Of a DNA stretch of 64,000 nucleotides, positions 1-12,006 are shown piece by piece. This DNA is from Scylla paramamosain (Eukaryota; Arthropoda; Malacostraca; Decapoda; Portunidae), in assembly GCF_035594125.1 (NCBI RefSeq), contig NC_087181.1, forward strand, positions 9,829,817 through 9,893,816, written 5' to 3'. Below the pieces are notes generated by a model. It was given only the letters and a program-made list of their open reading frames with translations. It did no database searches and was not told where the DNA came from. The first letter of the stretch is position 1. The number at the start of each line of letters is the position of its first letter. The position numbers were made by a program, and so were the translations under genes.

Positions 1-1446
1 ACTGTTTCATCTAAGTTGTTCCATATTTTTTTGCTTCTATTTGGGAAACCATATTTCTTGACATCTCTTCTACTTGCTGTTTTCTTCAATTTCACTCCAT
101 GTCCTCTTGTAGCTCTTGAGTCCCACACAAATAAGTCTTCTTTGTCAACTTGATCCTTACCCTTTAAAGATCTGTATATAGCAATCAGGTCTCCCCTTTC
201 TCTTCTCTCTTGTAATGATGGAAACTTCAATCTCCTTAATCTTTCTACATAGGTTAAATCTCTCAAACTTGGTATCAATTTGGTTGCAGCTCTTTGGATC
301 CTTTCTATTTTCCTTATTTCCTCTTTATTATGGGGTGACCAAACAATTGTGGCATATTCCAGTTTTGGTCGAATCACATATTCCATCAACTTTTTCATAA
401 TTTCTTCATCCATATAAGTAAATGCCCCTTTCATCTTTCTTAGTAACTCACAAGTTTCCCCAACTATTTTGTTTACACGTTTTAATGGTGATAAATTATC
501 ACTTATTGCAATTCCCAAGTCTTTTTCTTCTTTGGTTTTCTTAATTTCCACTTCTCCCATGGTGTAGGAACTTGTCAATCTTCTTTTGCTTTTTCCTAAT
601 TCCATCACCTTCACTTTTTTGCATTGAATTCCATTTCCCATTTCTTATTCCATTTATATATCTTATTTAGATCTTTCTGTAATATTTCACAATCCATATT
701 GTTTTCCACTCTTTTCAATAATTTTGTGTCATCTGCAAACAGACTTATATAGCTGTCAACTTCATCCACCATATCATTAACATACACCAGAAACATTACG
801 GGGGCTAAGACTGTCCCCTGTGGTACTCCACTTGTAACTCTACACCATTCTGATTTTTCTTCCTTTATTACTGTTCTCATTTCTCTATCCCTCAAGAAGT
901 CTGTTATCCAATTCAGTGTGTTTCCTTGCAAACCCCTTATATTTTGAATTTTCCCTAGCAGTCTCTGGTGTGGTACCTTATCAAATGCTTTTTTTTAGGT
1001 CTAAATAAACACGGTCTGCCTAACCCTCTCTTTCTTGAATTATATCAATTGCTCTACTATAAAAGCTCACTAAATTCATGACACAAAATCTTCCACTTCT
1101 GAAACCAAATTGTCTATCAGTCATTGTATGTGTTTCTTCTAAATATTCTATCCATTTGTTTTTAACTATTCTTTCCGCTATTTTTGCCACCACACTTGTT
1201 GGGGACACTGGTCTGTAATTCAATGGATCTTCTTTATTACCTCCTTTAAAAATGGGCATAATATTGGCTCTCTTCCAGTCTAGAGGAATTTTTCCTTCCT
1301 TAAAAGAACATACTATGGTATTGTGTATACCTTCTGCCAGTTGTTCACAGCATTCCTTAAGTATCCAGTTGGACACTCCATCTGGTCCTTGAGCCTTATT
1401 TACATCCAAATCTTTCATAATCTTTGTGTATGTGTGACTATTCATG
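1..1446 (-). mobile_element. LINE-A non-LTR retrotransposon, fragment running off the window edge
   Basis: Read on the minus strand this encodes the reverse transcriptase and C-terminal region of a jockey/CR1-like LINE. Visible motifs are KAQGPDGVSNWILKE and NYRPVSPTS (1020-1430), then GVPQGTVLAP and the catalytic LFADDTKLL (611-931), followed by the decayed C-terminal domain (IRPKLEYATIVWSPH) down to base 1. A T8 run near 985 breaks the frame between the RT halves. The 5' part (endonuclease, ORF1) is absent, so the copy is truncated where it enters Harbinger DNA. It is the same family as the full-length copy at 8769-12682. Confidence 0.85.
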
Positions 1447-1459
1447 TATTCCCTTCTAG

Positions 1460-2747
1460 GTGCTACACATGATGCTTTTGTGTGGAGCAAATGTAATCTG
1501 AAGCAATGGTTTAAGAGAGGGGAATTTGGTGATTTCCAGCTTGTTGGTGAGTATCTACAAAGTGCATAACAGTGTATAAATATTTGTGAGCCATGTATTA
1601 TATATAATGATACCATTCACTGCCAAACCACCCAGTGACTACAAACTAACACTTACCTCCTCATGTATGCATTCCTGTTGGTTGTAATATTGTTTTTCTG
1701 CACATTCTTATGTTAACTAATGATAATGATATTCATATTTCTATCAAAAGAAAACTTTGGCACATTATCATTTCATGGGTGAAAAGCAGGCAGTCTGCAT
1801 GACTAAATCATAAAAATTCTGAATTGGGATCATAATATTACAGGCGATAGTGGATATCCCTTCAAGCCCCATCTCATGGTGTCCTTGAGCAACCCCACCA
1901 CTGATGCAGAGCACAGATATAACAGGATCCATGCACAAACTAGGGTCATTGTGGAACATACCATTGGGATGCTGAAGAGTCATTTTAGTTAATGAAAATA
2001 ACACCTCTTCCTCTCCAAAACAGTAACATGTAGAGTAAAACCTGCCATTGAAATCATGAAACAATTATAAACAGTTCATTCTTGTTAGAGAAGTATGATA
2101 TACTTTGTAGATACTCCTTTATAAGTAATGAATACTCTTGTAGTATGAAATCTCACTTTTCACAGGTGTCTGCACTCTTCTGGAGGTAGCTTGCAGTACA
2201 GAGCCAGCAAGTGTGTTAAAATAATTAATGCATGCCTGCTTCTACACAATCGCTGAATCAAGCGGGGTATTCCTGTTCTTGATGACGTATGTACTTATCT
2301 CTATTTTTCGGGTAGTTGAGAAGGTATCAATATCATGGACATTAGATTTAACCGAGTACAGTCATGAGTGTTCTTACACTTGTTGTCAGGGTAATAAAAG
2401 GAAATTTGTCAGATGTGTACTGACATTTAACAAAAATAAACATCTTTTTTTCTACAAAAGTGTCTTGAAAATCATTAGGGTTTGGGCTAGTTTTGGATAA
2501 TCAAAATGCTAAATGTCAAACTACATGACTATTCCTCTCATACAATATAAATTTTAAACAAATGGAAGGGTTAGGTTCAAACTCCTAAACCTCTCAGACC
2601 CTCACAAAAGTCTGCTTATTGTTACCACCTCTTGAGGATGAAGAGGTGTCCCATGCTGATGCCAACTCTGCTGTGCTGCAGAGGGGTCGACATGTTCCAG
2701 GCAGAATCGTGCAGCAAGAACTCATACAAAACTTCTTCCAGCAATGA
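1460..2747 (+). pseudogene. PIF/Harbinger (HARBI1-like) transposase, spliced and broken
   Basis: Four exons of a Harbinger DDE transposase can be read. Exon 1460-1546 gives ATHDAFVWSKCNLKQWF and follows an acceptor-like TTCTAG. A GT-AG intron (1547-1843) joins it in frame to GDSGYPFKPHLMV and the block RYNRIHAQTRVIVEHTIGML (1844 to about 1985), where the motif GDSGYP sits near a catalytic Asp. The exon from 2166 gives SGGSLQYRASKCVKIINACL and ends at a GTATGT donor near 2287. It contains an in-frame TGA (HNR*IKRG). The terminal exon, about 2628-2747, ends QELIQNFFQQ*. The N-terminal part is missing because a LINE-A lies upstream. Splice sites survive while the stop inactivates the reading frame. 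Assignment rests on recognised family motifs; no search was run. Confidence 0.8.
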
Positions 2748-3356
2748 AGTAAGAAAGTCAGGTATCACTTACCTGTGTCAGTAATCATGTAATGAGTGAA
2801 ATAATGGTTTTCCATGTATCACTGCATACTAAATGAAAGAGATCAGTGCAGAATTTAATTTCATCAAGTACTTAAGTGGCTTGCTAGTATTAAGTATGAA
2901 TAGCACAAACAGATACAAAAAAGTGATGTAGATTTATAAAAAAATAAATAAATAATATTATCAATTACCAAAGTCTTTGCAAGAAAAGAAAAATATATCA
3001 ACATCTATGAGTATAGTTCAGGTTCTGTAAAGTAAAAAAAAATAAAATAAATAAATAGTAAATAAACATATTTATAGAAATGCCCACCAGGTCACTGCAA
3101 AACACTCTAATCTTAATTTTGTACATTAGGTAACACAAAGGCATTGTAGGTATCACAGTGAAGAAATGCTTTGGTATTATATTACACTAATATTAACATG
3201 CTAGTCTAGGTAAATGATGGAATTGCTACAACTTAAAGCTACAGAAAAGAAATATAACTTAATATAACTTAATTTCTTAGTCTTATAACTTAATATAACT
3301 TATTATAACTTAATAAGGATAAACTTATGAAAGGTAAAACATTTCAGTCATACAAA
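2748..3356. other. AT-rich intergenic part of the Harbinger element
   Basis: No coding signal was found. It separates the convergent transposase and Myb-like genes. It includes a short tandem repeat of about 10 bp (taatataact) at roughly 3248-3316. Confidence 0.4.
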
Positions 3357-5560
3357 CTATTGCTGGCTGGTGTTGGCATTAATAAACTGATCAGCAAGTG
3401 TTACCATCTGCTGCAATGAATACAGAATTTTCCTCTGCACTTCAACAGATTGGCAAAGTGCCTGGGACATATCTTGTACAGCCACCCCCTGCTCCTGCTG
3501 CACCATCACCAGCTTGTCCATGCTCAGAGGAATCTGCTGCTGATTCTCCTGTGCTTGAGACAGAACCCCCAACTCTGAGTGGCCACCTGCAATACAGTTT
3601 AGAAGAAAACATGACTTTACACCACAAAAATAAATGGTATGCGAAATTACATGTCATGCTATCTTGCTATGTCCTTTTACCTTATTTGCTCCTTGGATCT
3701 TTCTGCTATACCTAGGGTGGTGGTATGATACACTTATGGAATCAGCATTTTAAATGCCTGAGAGATGTATTCCTCAAAAAAAAAAATAAATAAAAATAAA
3801 AATAAAAATAAGTTAAAGTAGTAAGAACAACAGACTTATCAGCAGGAGTTGTGTGCCTTCTGCTTGGCTTGGGTGCAGCAGTTGGGGGGGGGGGTTGTTC
3901 AGCAGCTGGCTAGGGTGCAGCAGCTGGGTGGGGTGCAACAACTGGCTGGGGTGCAGCAGCTGGCTGGAGAGCTGGAAGTGGCTGGAGAGCTGCTGCTGGC
4001 TGTGGAGCTGAGGATGCCTGTGGGGCTGCACCTGGATTCAGTATGCTAAAGTAACAATGTATAAATTAGGGTCATATAAATTGTCTGCTAATGTACTGCA
4101 TAAATACGAGGCATTTCATTATGATATTTGACTGTAATAAAGACAGACTTGAAAAGTATGGCACATAGGATAAATGTATAATCAGTGTTCATTGTACTGG
4201 AGGACAAAACTGAATACATGTTAACATATTATTCACCTCTGGATGTCATCATCTGTAACATGGAGGATTTCAACAGTGATATCCTCATCCAGTGCAGATG
4301 ACACAGCATTGCCAAATCCAGAGGCTCCTGCGGACCCAGCAACACCAGGAGAAGAGGATTGGATAGCTCCAACACCACTACTGGTGGAAGGCTGTGGTTC
4401 TGGAAAAAAACGAAAAAAGTGCTTTCATTACTGCAGGTAGTGAATAAGCTGGTATTCTTTGAGTGATATTTTTATTGACAAATTTTTCTTTTAATTAGCA
4501 GTCAACTTAGTCATGTCTGTGTCTGTCACATGGTCTTGCTGAGTTGGTGTGCAAGTGTGCAGATATCTATGTTTAGGAAGATGAGTACTGGACATGATGC
4601 TGCTAGCCCCATGGAAGATGATGCTGTAACATAATTATTGTTACATAACAGTACTGCACTTAAAGTTAAAAAATGGCAGTAATTTACAAAATATAATTTG
4701 ACCTTTAGTAGTTTCTTTATGCAATGTGGCACCCTCACTTTCAGGGTATGATGGTCCTGCAAATGCTGTGGGAGACAACATCCACAGCTTGACCAACTCC
4801 ACAGCAGTGTACATTGTCTCATCTGGAAGTCCCCCCACCTGCATGGATATGAATGTCGCAATTATCAGCTACTTACAAGCTTTTATAGTGGGTAAATTTT
4901 TACTCTTTCATCTGTTTAGCTTTTCCACATGAAACTATTTGTTTTTTTTTATTTCTGGCCTACACTGAATTAGTATGCTAATCAAACCTAATGTAACCTA
5001 ACCAAAACCAAACCTAACCAAAACCAAAATAATATAACCTAACCAAAGGCAAACCTAAAATAGCTAAAATAATCTTGCTTCCCTAAAAATATGCACAGAT
5101 AACCATTTAATAATTGCTGTCATTATTATAATTAATTTGCAGTTGGTATATGTTGGGTTCAAATTACTCTGGAATGACCAACTGTATCTGATGAGAAGGG
5201 TAAGAAAAGCCATGTTGAGACTGGTGAAAAAGTAAAAGAATACCCTACTGTGTGTCTGCTGGAACCATAAACCATGATTTCACTCACTTGCAACAGAACA
5301 TCACATCATTTTTGGTAATATCACAGTAATTCCATCTATATAGCTCTCTATCCCTCTTCTGTGTCAACCACACCATGCTGGGTCTGGAACTATCCTAACA
5401 AAAATGTGATAAGCATAACTGATTAACTCACCAGTGCCTGCTGCGTGACGCTGTTCTACAGCAACCTTGCTCTTGACACGGGTCTGGAGGTCCTTAAATT
5501 TCCTTTGGACCTCAGGATAGCCAATTGCCATGAGGGGAAGACAGCTGAGTCTAGGCAGGT
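3357..5560 (-). pseudogene. Myb/SANT-like accessory protein of the Harbinger element
   Basis: On the minus strand an exon ending at 5432 encodes the tail of a Myb/SANT-like DNA-binding domain (VQRKFKDLQTRVKSKVAVE, then QRHAAGTG) and stops at a GTGAGT donor. The next exon, 4399-4237, begins after TTTTCCAG, joins in phase (GTG-EPQPSTSSG) and ends with an acidic stretch (EDITVEILHVTDDDIQ). A proline/glutamine-rich repeated segment lies at about 4041-3813. The last exon, 3586-3357, is a coiled-coil-like tail (QRKILYSLQQMVTLADQF) ending in TAA. Harbinger elements typically carry such a second gene alongside the transposase. The phase across the 4041-3813 segment does not close, and a G10 run at about 3886 suggests a frameshift. 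The 5' half of the Myb domain was not found. Confidence 0.55.
4976..5060. repeat. Short AACC/CCTAA-rich low-complexity run
   Basis: Repeated aacctaacc and aaaccaaacc words. This is a degenerate telomere-like (CCTAA) simple sequence with no coding potential. Confidence 0.5.
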
Positions 5561-6435
5561 TGATTGATGTGATGCTCAGTAGGGCTATGCAGTTCTCCTT
5601 TGATCAAGGTGTGTTGGAGGCATCTTGATTTCCTGCACTGACTTATCACTCAACACGGTGCACACTCACTTGAAGACCCTGCTGATGCTTGTTTGCATAG
5701 GTCCTGAAAGCAGATTATAAGCCATTAGTTTTCATTTTATTTATTTATTTATTTTAGATAAGATGCATCTTTCTCCTGTAGGCAAAAAAAATCAGCCATA
5801 GAAATGTAATGTACATGTAATGCACTGTTCTTTCAATCACTGCAACCATATCCATACACACATTACATCTGCTGTCATTTTTTTTTTTGCCAGCAGTATA
5901 ATAAATGAAGTTATCCTCATGACAGTGTTAGAAACATATCAGAAATAAACCTAACAAGTCTCCAAATATGTCTACACATGAATAATAACACAGTGGGTGA
6001 GGAAGGGACAGCCCCAGGGGAACTTGAGAGCAGGTTTCATAAAGTTATGTTTCATAAGATTAGCAACTCTTGGACTCACATTTGGTTACTAACCACTCCT
6101 AACCTACCATTAACTATGCTGGGGGCTGCCTCTCCCATATCCCTCCTTATTAGTCATGCACTCACATATTTTGACACTAGGAACTAATCTTGACATGTTC
6201 CTAACACTGGATTACAACTTATAAACCATGGCATGCAATAGGTTGACTTTAATGCCTTTTATGCTTGAAAGTCAGCCACACTTGAATATTATTCACCGCA
6301 TTGAACATGAGTTTATTCACCTACAAAATTTATTTATGGGATATTGTGCAATTTGTCTCAAAAAAAAAGTAGTAGTAATTGTTTAGTTCTCTCCTGGCCT
6401 TATTACATATCTATTCTCTTCCATTCTTTCACATA
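5561..6435. other. Unassigned non-coding stretch
   Basis: No convincing reading frame or repeat was found. The first about 130 bases may include upstream sequence of the Myb-like gene. Confidence 0.3.
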
Positions 6436-7582
6436 CAGTAAAATCCCTCTCATCCGGTATTCAAGTATCCGGCAGCTTCAAGTATCTGGCACATTTTTCC
6501 CCGAGCCTTAAAATCAATAAAAAATCAATGTGTACTCTTAATAAAATTGATTAAATTATGATTAATTATGAAGACGGCACAATCCCCGAGTTCCAAAAAC
6601 AGTTTAATGTTAAGGATGCGATATTCATGGCTTCACTTGCTTGGCTAGACATTAAAAGGCAAACATTGATGCGATGTTGGCACAAATTGTACCCTTTGAT
6701 GATGTGTGATGATGAGGATGATGAGTTTGAAGGGTTTGTAGGTGGCATGAAAAATTCGGTGGTGAGCGAGCTGAGAGAAATGGGGGGAAATGTGCAACTT
6801 AAAAGTGACAGATGAAGCATTACAGGAATGGGTGGACATGGATGAAAATAAGGCCATAACATTCACTCTCACAGACGAGGAACTTATCAACGCTGTAGTA
6901 GATCATTTAGAGAAAATTAGTGATGATAGTGATGATGATGATGATGATAATGAGCCTAAAGTAACTTGGGAACAGGCTGTGAAACACATAGCTGGCTTTG
7001 TCAGGTTTGCTGAGCAGTGCACATACATGTCAACCTGAGATGTTATGACCCTTCACTGCATTGAGAATGAGTTTTTGCTGCAAAGAAGAAGAAGCTGCAA
7101 ACAAGGAGATATTAGAAACTATTTTAAAGTAGCTTGCAAGGGAAAAGAAGTGGGGCAAACAAGTACAGGATCTGATGATGTTGATGACCTGGAGGGTGTT
7201 GAATGAGAGGTGTGGGGAGCAAAAAAGTGTCACAAACACTCGTACATTTTCATATCTTTATTGTATGCTATACATGTTGGCTAATATTGAATAAAGCAAA
7301 TAAGTGTATATGTACTTTATTTTTGTAACCCATCAACTTATTTATAAGAGGAAAGTATTAAAGAGAATGTTAGTACAGTAGTATTGTGTGTTGGTGAGTG
7401 TGAGGTGGCAGCGCGGGTGGCGACGCGCAGCACGGCGATCAGCTGATCTTTGTTATGGTAAGATGCGTGAGTGTAGGGTGGTGATTGTGGACATAATTTC
7501 ACTTCTATTCAAGTATCCGGCATGCTTCAAGTATCCGGCATGTCGGCGGTCCTGTTGATGCCGGATAAGAGGGATTTTACTG
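6436..7582 (+). mobile_element. Tigger/pogo-like DNA transposon with terminal inverted repeats
   Basis: The element starts CAGTAAAATCCCTCTCATCC and ends in the reverse complement (GGATAAGAGGGATTTTACTG), flanked on both sides by TA (6434-6435 and 7583-7584), the duplication expected for the Tc1/mariner/pogo superfamily. Inside lie two overlapping frames, 6558-6815 and 6790-7038. They resemble the C-terminal part of a Tigger transposase (FNVKDAIFMASLAWLDIKR, an acidic DDEDDEFEGF stretch, then an EEL-rich tail). One frameshift separates them. The N-terminal DNA-binding and most catalytic sequence is missing, so this copy is an internally deleted, non-autonomous one. Subterminal copies of the word caagtatccggca occur at both ends. 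Confidence 0.8.
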
Positions 7583-7639
7583 TATACCTCTTGATAAACC
7601 TAAAACATATAGTATAAGGTGGGAAGAGAAGTGCCCCCA

Positions 7640-7850
7640 TCTTTCAGGGGTGTTCCAGAGATAATGCTAACTTATATTTGTGTCCTTAAAGGTGGGGTCT
7701 AGCCCCCCCATGGTTACTTTAGGTTAGGTAATGTTTCATATAAAAGTGTACGGTGACTAACCTAACCTAACCCCTGGTAACCTCTGGGGGTCTTCGCCCA
7801 TCCCCTGGACCCCCTGAAGGGCAGGGGCACTTCTTCCTCACCCTAAAGTT
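7640..7850. repeat. Dispersed repeat with CCTAA telomere-like motifs
   Basis: Contains ctaacctaacctaacccc and phrases such as tccttaaaggtggggtctagcccc. Related modules recur at 34855-35200 and 56825-57020. Confidence 0.55.
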
Positions 7851-7988
7851 ACATTTTATGTGTATCTAAAGGTATAAGCAAAGAATGTAAGAGAATAGAC
7901 CAGTAATAAGGACAGGGAAAGGGCTCCCTGAAAATTACTAAAACAGCCAGCCCCTGTGCTGAAGCATGCAACACCAATATCATCTTAC

Positions 7989-8262
7989 CTGCAGTGTCTC
8001 CAATGACGTTTTGGAAGGACCCACTGGCAAACAACCTCAGGGCCAGCAAAACCTGGATGTGAGTTGGTAATGCCTGGCTACACCTTGTCCTCCTCTCCAG
8101 CTGAGGCTGCATCGCCTCAAACAAGAGGATTAGCTCCTGCCAAGGGAAGTGATATTAGAGCATAAGCTCATTATCACTCAGTGCCAAGGGGTGAAGGCGA
8201 TCCCGAAAATGCCTTTCTCGCCTTGAGGCACGAGAAGCAATTAAAATAATACACACTTCTTG
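7989..8262 (-). pseudogene. Harbinger transposase N-terminal exon fragment
   Basis: Minus-strand translation reads RERHFRDRLHPLALSD, then after an in-frame TAA YHFPWQELILLFEAM and QPQLERRTRCSQALPTHIQ, then VLLALRLFASGSFQNVIGD. This is the characteristic N-terminal region of HARBI1-like transposases. The exon ends at a well-formed donor (GCAG|GTAAGA) at 7989/7988. No downstream exons of this copy were found nearby. The orientation is opposite to the copy at 1460-2747, so it is a separate fragment or a rearranged part. Confidence 0.75.
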
Positions 8263-8631
8263 CTGCAAGGCAGAATGGGGAGTGTGCACGTGTGGGACAA
8301 ATCAGCCTCCTCCTTTTCCTACTTTATTTTCAGTGTTCCATGCAAGATTTCACTCTATGCATCACAAATCCATGCCTTCTTGGTGATAAAGCTTGTAAAC
8401 AATTGAAAAAAGGTTATTTTGTGCATATAAATATTTATATAAGAGTTTTCACACGAGGTGATGTTGACTTACATCACCTCGGGAGGTGGTGTAACTTATC
8501 AACCTTGCTACCATGGCAACAGCAACCACTTAAGCATTCATGGATACCATTTGGCAGCTGGAGATTAATAATGGGCACTGATCACAGTTTGTTAACTAGC
8601 AACCGTTTTGTGGATCTGGCCCCTGGCTCCT
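8263..8631. other. Unassigned stretch before the Gypsy LTR fragment
   Basis: No coding signal was found. The TGTTAAC at 8590 could mark an LTR start, but similarity to the 3' LTR at 31329-31970 only becomes clear from about 8632. Confidence 0.3.
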
Positions 8632-8834
8632 GCACCACAAAGTTGGAGTGCCCAACTTGCCGCGAGAGAGACCAGACCTATGCTATTCGTACTTGCGACT
8701 TCCTTTGTTCCCTGTGGCCATGGAGGGGCTTTGTTGTGTCACTGGGACATGATTGTGTGTGTATGTGTATTTACCTAGTTGTGTCTCCAGTGACGTTATG
8801 GAAGGACTCACTGGCAAACAATCAGTTTGCTGAG

Positions 8835-9454
8835 CTATCCTCGTGCTGTCCCATCTCCATATTTTTTAATATCCAACTTAGCCTTGAATCCATGTATACT
8901 TTCTGCATTCACTATCTCCTCATCCAGACAGTTCCATACATCAATACTTCTATATGAGAAACTATACTTTTTGACATCTCTTCTACAAGCACTCCTCTTC
9001 AGCCTCTTTCCATGTCCTCCAGTGTCCCGTGTAACCCAAACCATTAAGTCGCTCCGGTCCACCTCCTCTACTCCCTCATAAGCTTTATATATATCGCAAT
9101 AAAGTCTCCCCTTTCTCTCCTCTTTTCCAATGTTGGTAGATGTATCCTTGCCAGTCTCTCTTCATATGACAAGTCCCTGATACTTGGTACCATCTTCATT
9201 GCTGCTCTCTGAACTCTCCCCAACTTCCTTATATCCTTTTTCTTGTATGGTGACCACACTACTGTTGCATATTCTAGTCTAGGTCTTATCAGCAACATGA
9301 TCATCTTCCTGCCCATATCTTCATCCATATATGCAAAGGTCTGCCTCATTCTTCTCAACAAGTTATAGGTTTCTCCTGTAATTTTGCTAATGTGTGTCTC
9401 TGGGGTCAGGTTCCCAGTCACTGTAACACCGAGATCCTTTTCCTCTTGCTTCAC
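8835..9454 (-). pseudogene. LINE-A ORF2 C-terminal domain
   Basis: Encodes the region downstream of the RT catalytic core: EEKDLGVTVTGNLTPETHIS, LLIRPRLEYATVVWSPYKKK, SYEERLARIHLPTLEKRRE and NAESIHGFKAKLDIKKYGDG. A frameshift near 9070 separates the last block. It forms the 3' end of ORF2 and overlaps the upstream RT fragment in another frame. Confidence 0.8.
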
Positions 9455-10418
9455 TCAACCTTACATCATTCAACACATAATTTCCCTTTATTCTTCTTGT
9501 ACTTTTTCCAAATTCTATTACTTTACACTTCTTTAAATTAAATTCCATTTCCCATCTATAACTCCACTCTGATATCTTGTTCAGGTCTTTTTGTAATGTT
9601 CCACAGTCCTCTGCATTCTCAACTTTCTTCAGCAACTTTGCATAATCCGCAAAAAGGCTCATGTAGCTGTTTACACTCTCCGTTGTATCATTTATATAAA
9701 CTGCAAACATGATTGGTGCAAGTACTGAGCCTTGGGGTACTCCACTTATGACTTCCCTCCATGATGATTTTTTATCTTTTACCACTGTTCTCATTTCTCT
9801 GTCAAGAAATTTTCCATCCATCTCAGCAGGCCCCCCCTTAGCCCACCATTATGCTTCAACTTCCACAACAATTTCCTGTGTGGCACTTTATCAAAGGCCT
9901 TCTTCAGGTCTAAATAAACACCATTTGCCCATCCATCTCTTTCTTGTATTATATCCACCACTCTAGAATAAAAACTCAGTAAGTTTGTAACACACGATCT
10001 CCTTCTCCTAATTCCAAATTGTTGCTTTATTATCACTTCATTTCCTTCTAGGTACTGCATCCATTTATCCTTCACCAATCTTTCACACATTTTGCACACC
10101 ACACATGTTAGAGACACAAGCTCCTTTTTACTACTACCTTTGTAGATTGGCACTATGTTTGCTCTATTCCATTCAATTGGGACTCTACTTTCAATTAGGG
10201 AGCTCTCAATAATATTATGTATTACCCATGTCAACTTTTAGTATCCATCCTGACACTCCATCAGGTCCAGGGGTCTTCCTAACATCTAGTCCCTCCATCT
10301 GTTTCTGGACATCCTCTTCAGTCACTTGGATTTCCCCCAGACCCATTTCCTCACTCATCTCACTCTGCCACACAAATGTTCTCTCTTTTGTGAATACTGA
10401 TTGAAAACTGCTATTCAT
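9387..10418 (-). pseudogene. LINE-A reverse transcriptase domain
   Basis: RT motifs in order on the minus strand: RKTPGPDGVSGWILK (10215-10418), RVPIEWNRANIVPIYKG and GVYLDLKKAFDKVPH (9791-10234), then GVPQGSVLAPIMFAVYIND and the catalytic-site region SLFADYAKLLKK (9387-9821). The usual FADD catalytic pair reads FADY here, so the second catalytic Asp is replaced by Tyr, a likely inactivating change. At least two frameshifts separate the blocks. The protein would copy LINE RNA into DNA at the insertion site. Confidence 0.85.
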
Positions 10419-10621
10419 TATCTCTGCCTATTCAGCCAGATCCTCACACATTTGACCATTCACCTTCAATCTGCTTATTCCTTCTCTATTTTTCATTTTG
10501 CTGTTCACATATCTGAAGAATAGTTTTGGTTCTTCTTTGCATTTGTCCATAACATCTTTCTCATAATTTTTCCTTTCTTCTCTTTAACCCTTACATATTA
10601 ATTTCTTGTAGTTATGTAGTT

Positions 10622-11767
10622 TTACCATAGCTCCTGCGTATTTTTTGTCCACCATCTATTCCATGCCGTTTCCCTCTCCTCCCTAGCTATTTCACATCTT
10701 CTATTATACCAGTCATTGTTACATCTTCTCTTTGTCTCTACTTTCAGTACATATCTTTTCACTCCCTCTTCATAAATATTGATGAAAACTTCCCACTTGT
10801 TTTGTACATTACTTGCTGTGATAAGTGTACTCCAGTCCACTTCACCAAAGTATCTCCTCATTTGTTCAAAATTTAACTTACCATAATTAAATCTCTCACT
10901 TTTATAATCTTCACATATACTTTCCTTTCTATTTTCTTTAATACAAAACTTTATCATGACATGGTCACTTTTTCCTAGTGGACAATTATAGTTCTTTTCT
11001 TCTATAATATCTGCTTCTTTTGATAATACAAAATCAAGTCTTGATGGCTCCTCTCCTCCTCTGTATCTAGTGTTTTCCTCAACCGACTGTGTCATAATAT
11101 TGTTCATTGCCAGTTTCAGAACCTTATCTCCCCATGAGTCTTCTCCTCTTGTGTTCCACCTCTCCCAATTTATCTCTTTACAATTAAAATCTCCCATTAT
11201 AACAATTTTGTTGTTTTCTTTAATTTTCTTTACAAGCCATTCTTTTGTCTCACTCAGCAACTGTTCATGCTCTTGCCTGTTCCAGCCCTTTGTTTTTGGT
11301 GGGACATACACCACTGTGACATATCGTCTTCCTGTTCTTCCATTTATTAGTTGTAAGTTTAGGCCTTCCACCAAGCCTTCTTCTGCCTTTTCCACACTCT
11401 CCACCCTGATACCCTTTTTAACAAGCATCATCACTCCACCTCCTCCTTTTCCACATCTGTTTCTTATCCACATATTGTACTTTCCCCCTCCTAAATTTAG
11501 TGTCTCTGAATCTCTTAGTTTAGTTTCTACCATTGCCATGATGTCTGGTTCATTTGCTTTTATAAATTCATTCACTTCATCCATCACTGAAACTAAACCA
11601 TCCACATTAGTGTATGCCACTGTCCATGTCCCTCCCTCTCTTACAGCTGTGCCTCTGCACCGCTCACTCTTCGCATGTACCACTTCCTCAACCTTAGGTC
11701 CACTACTCTCCAGAAAAAAGTTTCCTTTCCTCTTGTGTTCTCTTTTCGTTCCTTTCTTTTGCCTCAC
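10622..11767 (-). pseudogene. LINE-A apurinic/apyrimidinic-like endonuclease domain
   Basis: An open 381-codon stretch with the exonuclease-endonuclease-phosphatase fold signature: WTVAYTNVDGLVSVMDEVNE, IMAMVETKL (catalytic Glu), VTVVYVPP, IVIMGDFNCKEINWE, RLDFVLSKE and KSDHVMIKF (SDH motif). The domain nicks target DNA to prime reverse transcription. It lies directly upstream of the RT blocks, and the frame breaks between them at about 10590. It is the best preserved part of this element. Confidence 0.85.
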
Positions 11768-12006
11768 TTCTTAATTCATTAAGTTTCTTCCTTTCTTCCT
11801 CATTCATTTCTCTTTTAATTCAGACTTGTTTAAACTCGTTACTTTTGGCTAGCTTCCACGCATTTGCCAATGTTTCTTCAGCTGCTGTTTGGGATTTTAG
11901 TTTAATTTTCAATGGTCTACTTTTCCTTGATCGTATTTTATAATCCTGTATACCTCCTCTATTTCATCTTCCAGCTTTGTATCCCCTTCGTTTATCACAC
12001 TCAGTA

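Noticed and set aside
8292..8957. 221-codon plus-strand frame
   Set aside because: Crosses an unassigned region, LTR fragment and LINE-A 3' end with no domain; a chance frame.
11070..11774. 234-codon plus-strand frame opposite LINE-A endonuclease
   Set aside because: Antisense shadow of the well-supported endonuclease domain.
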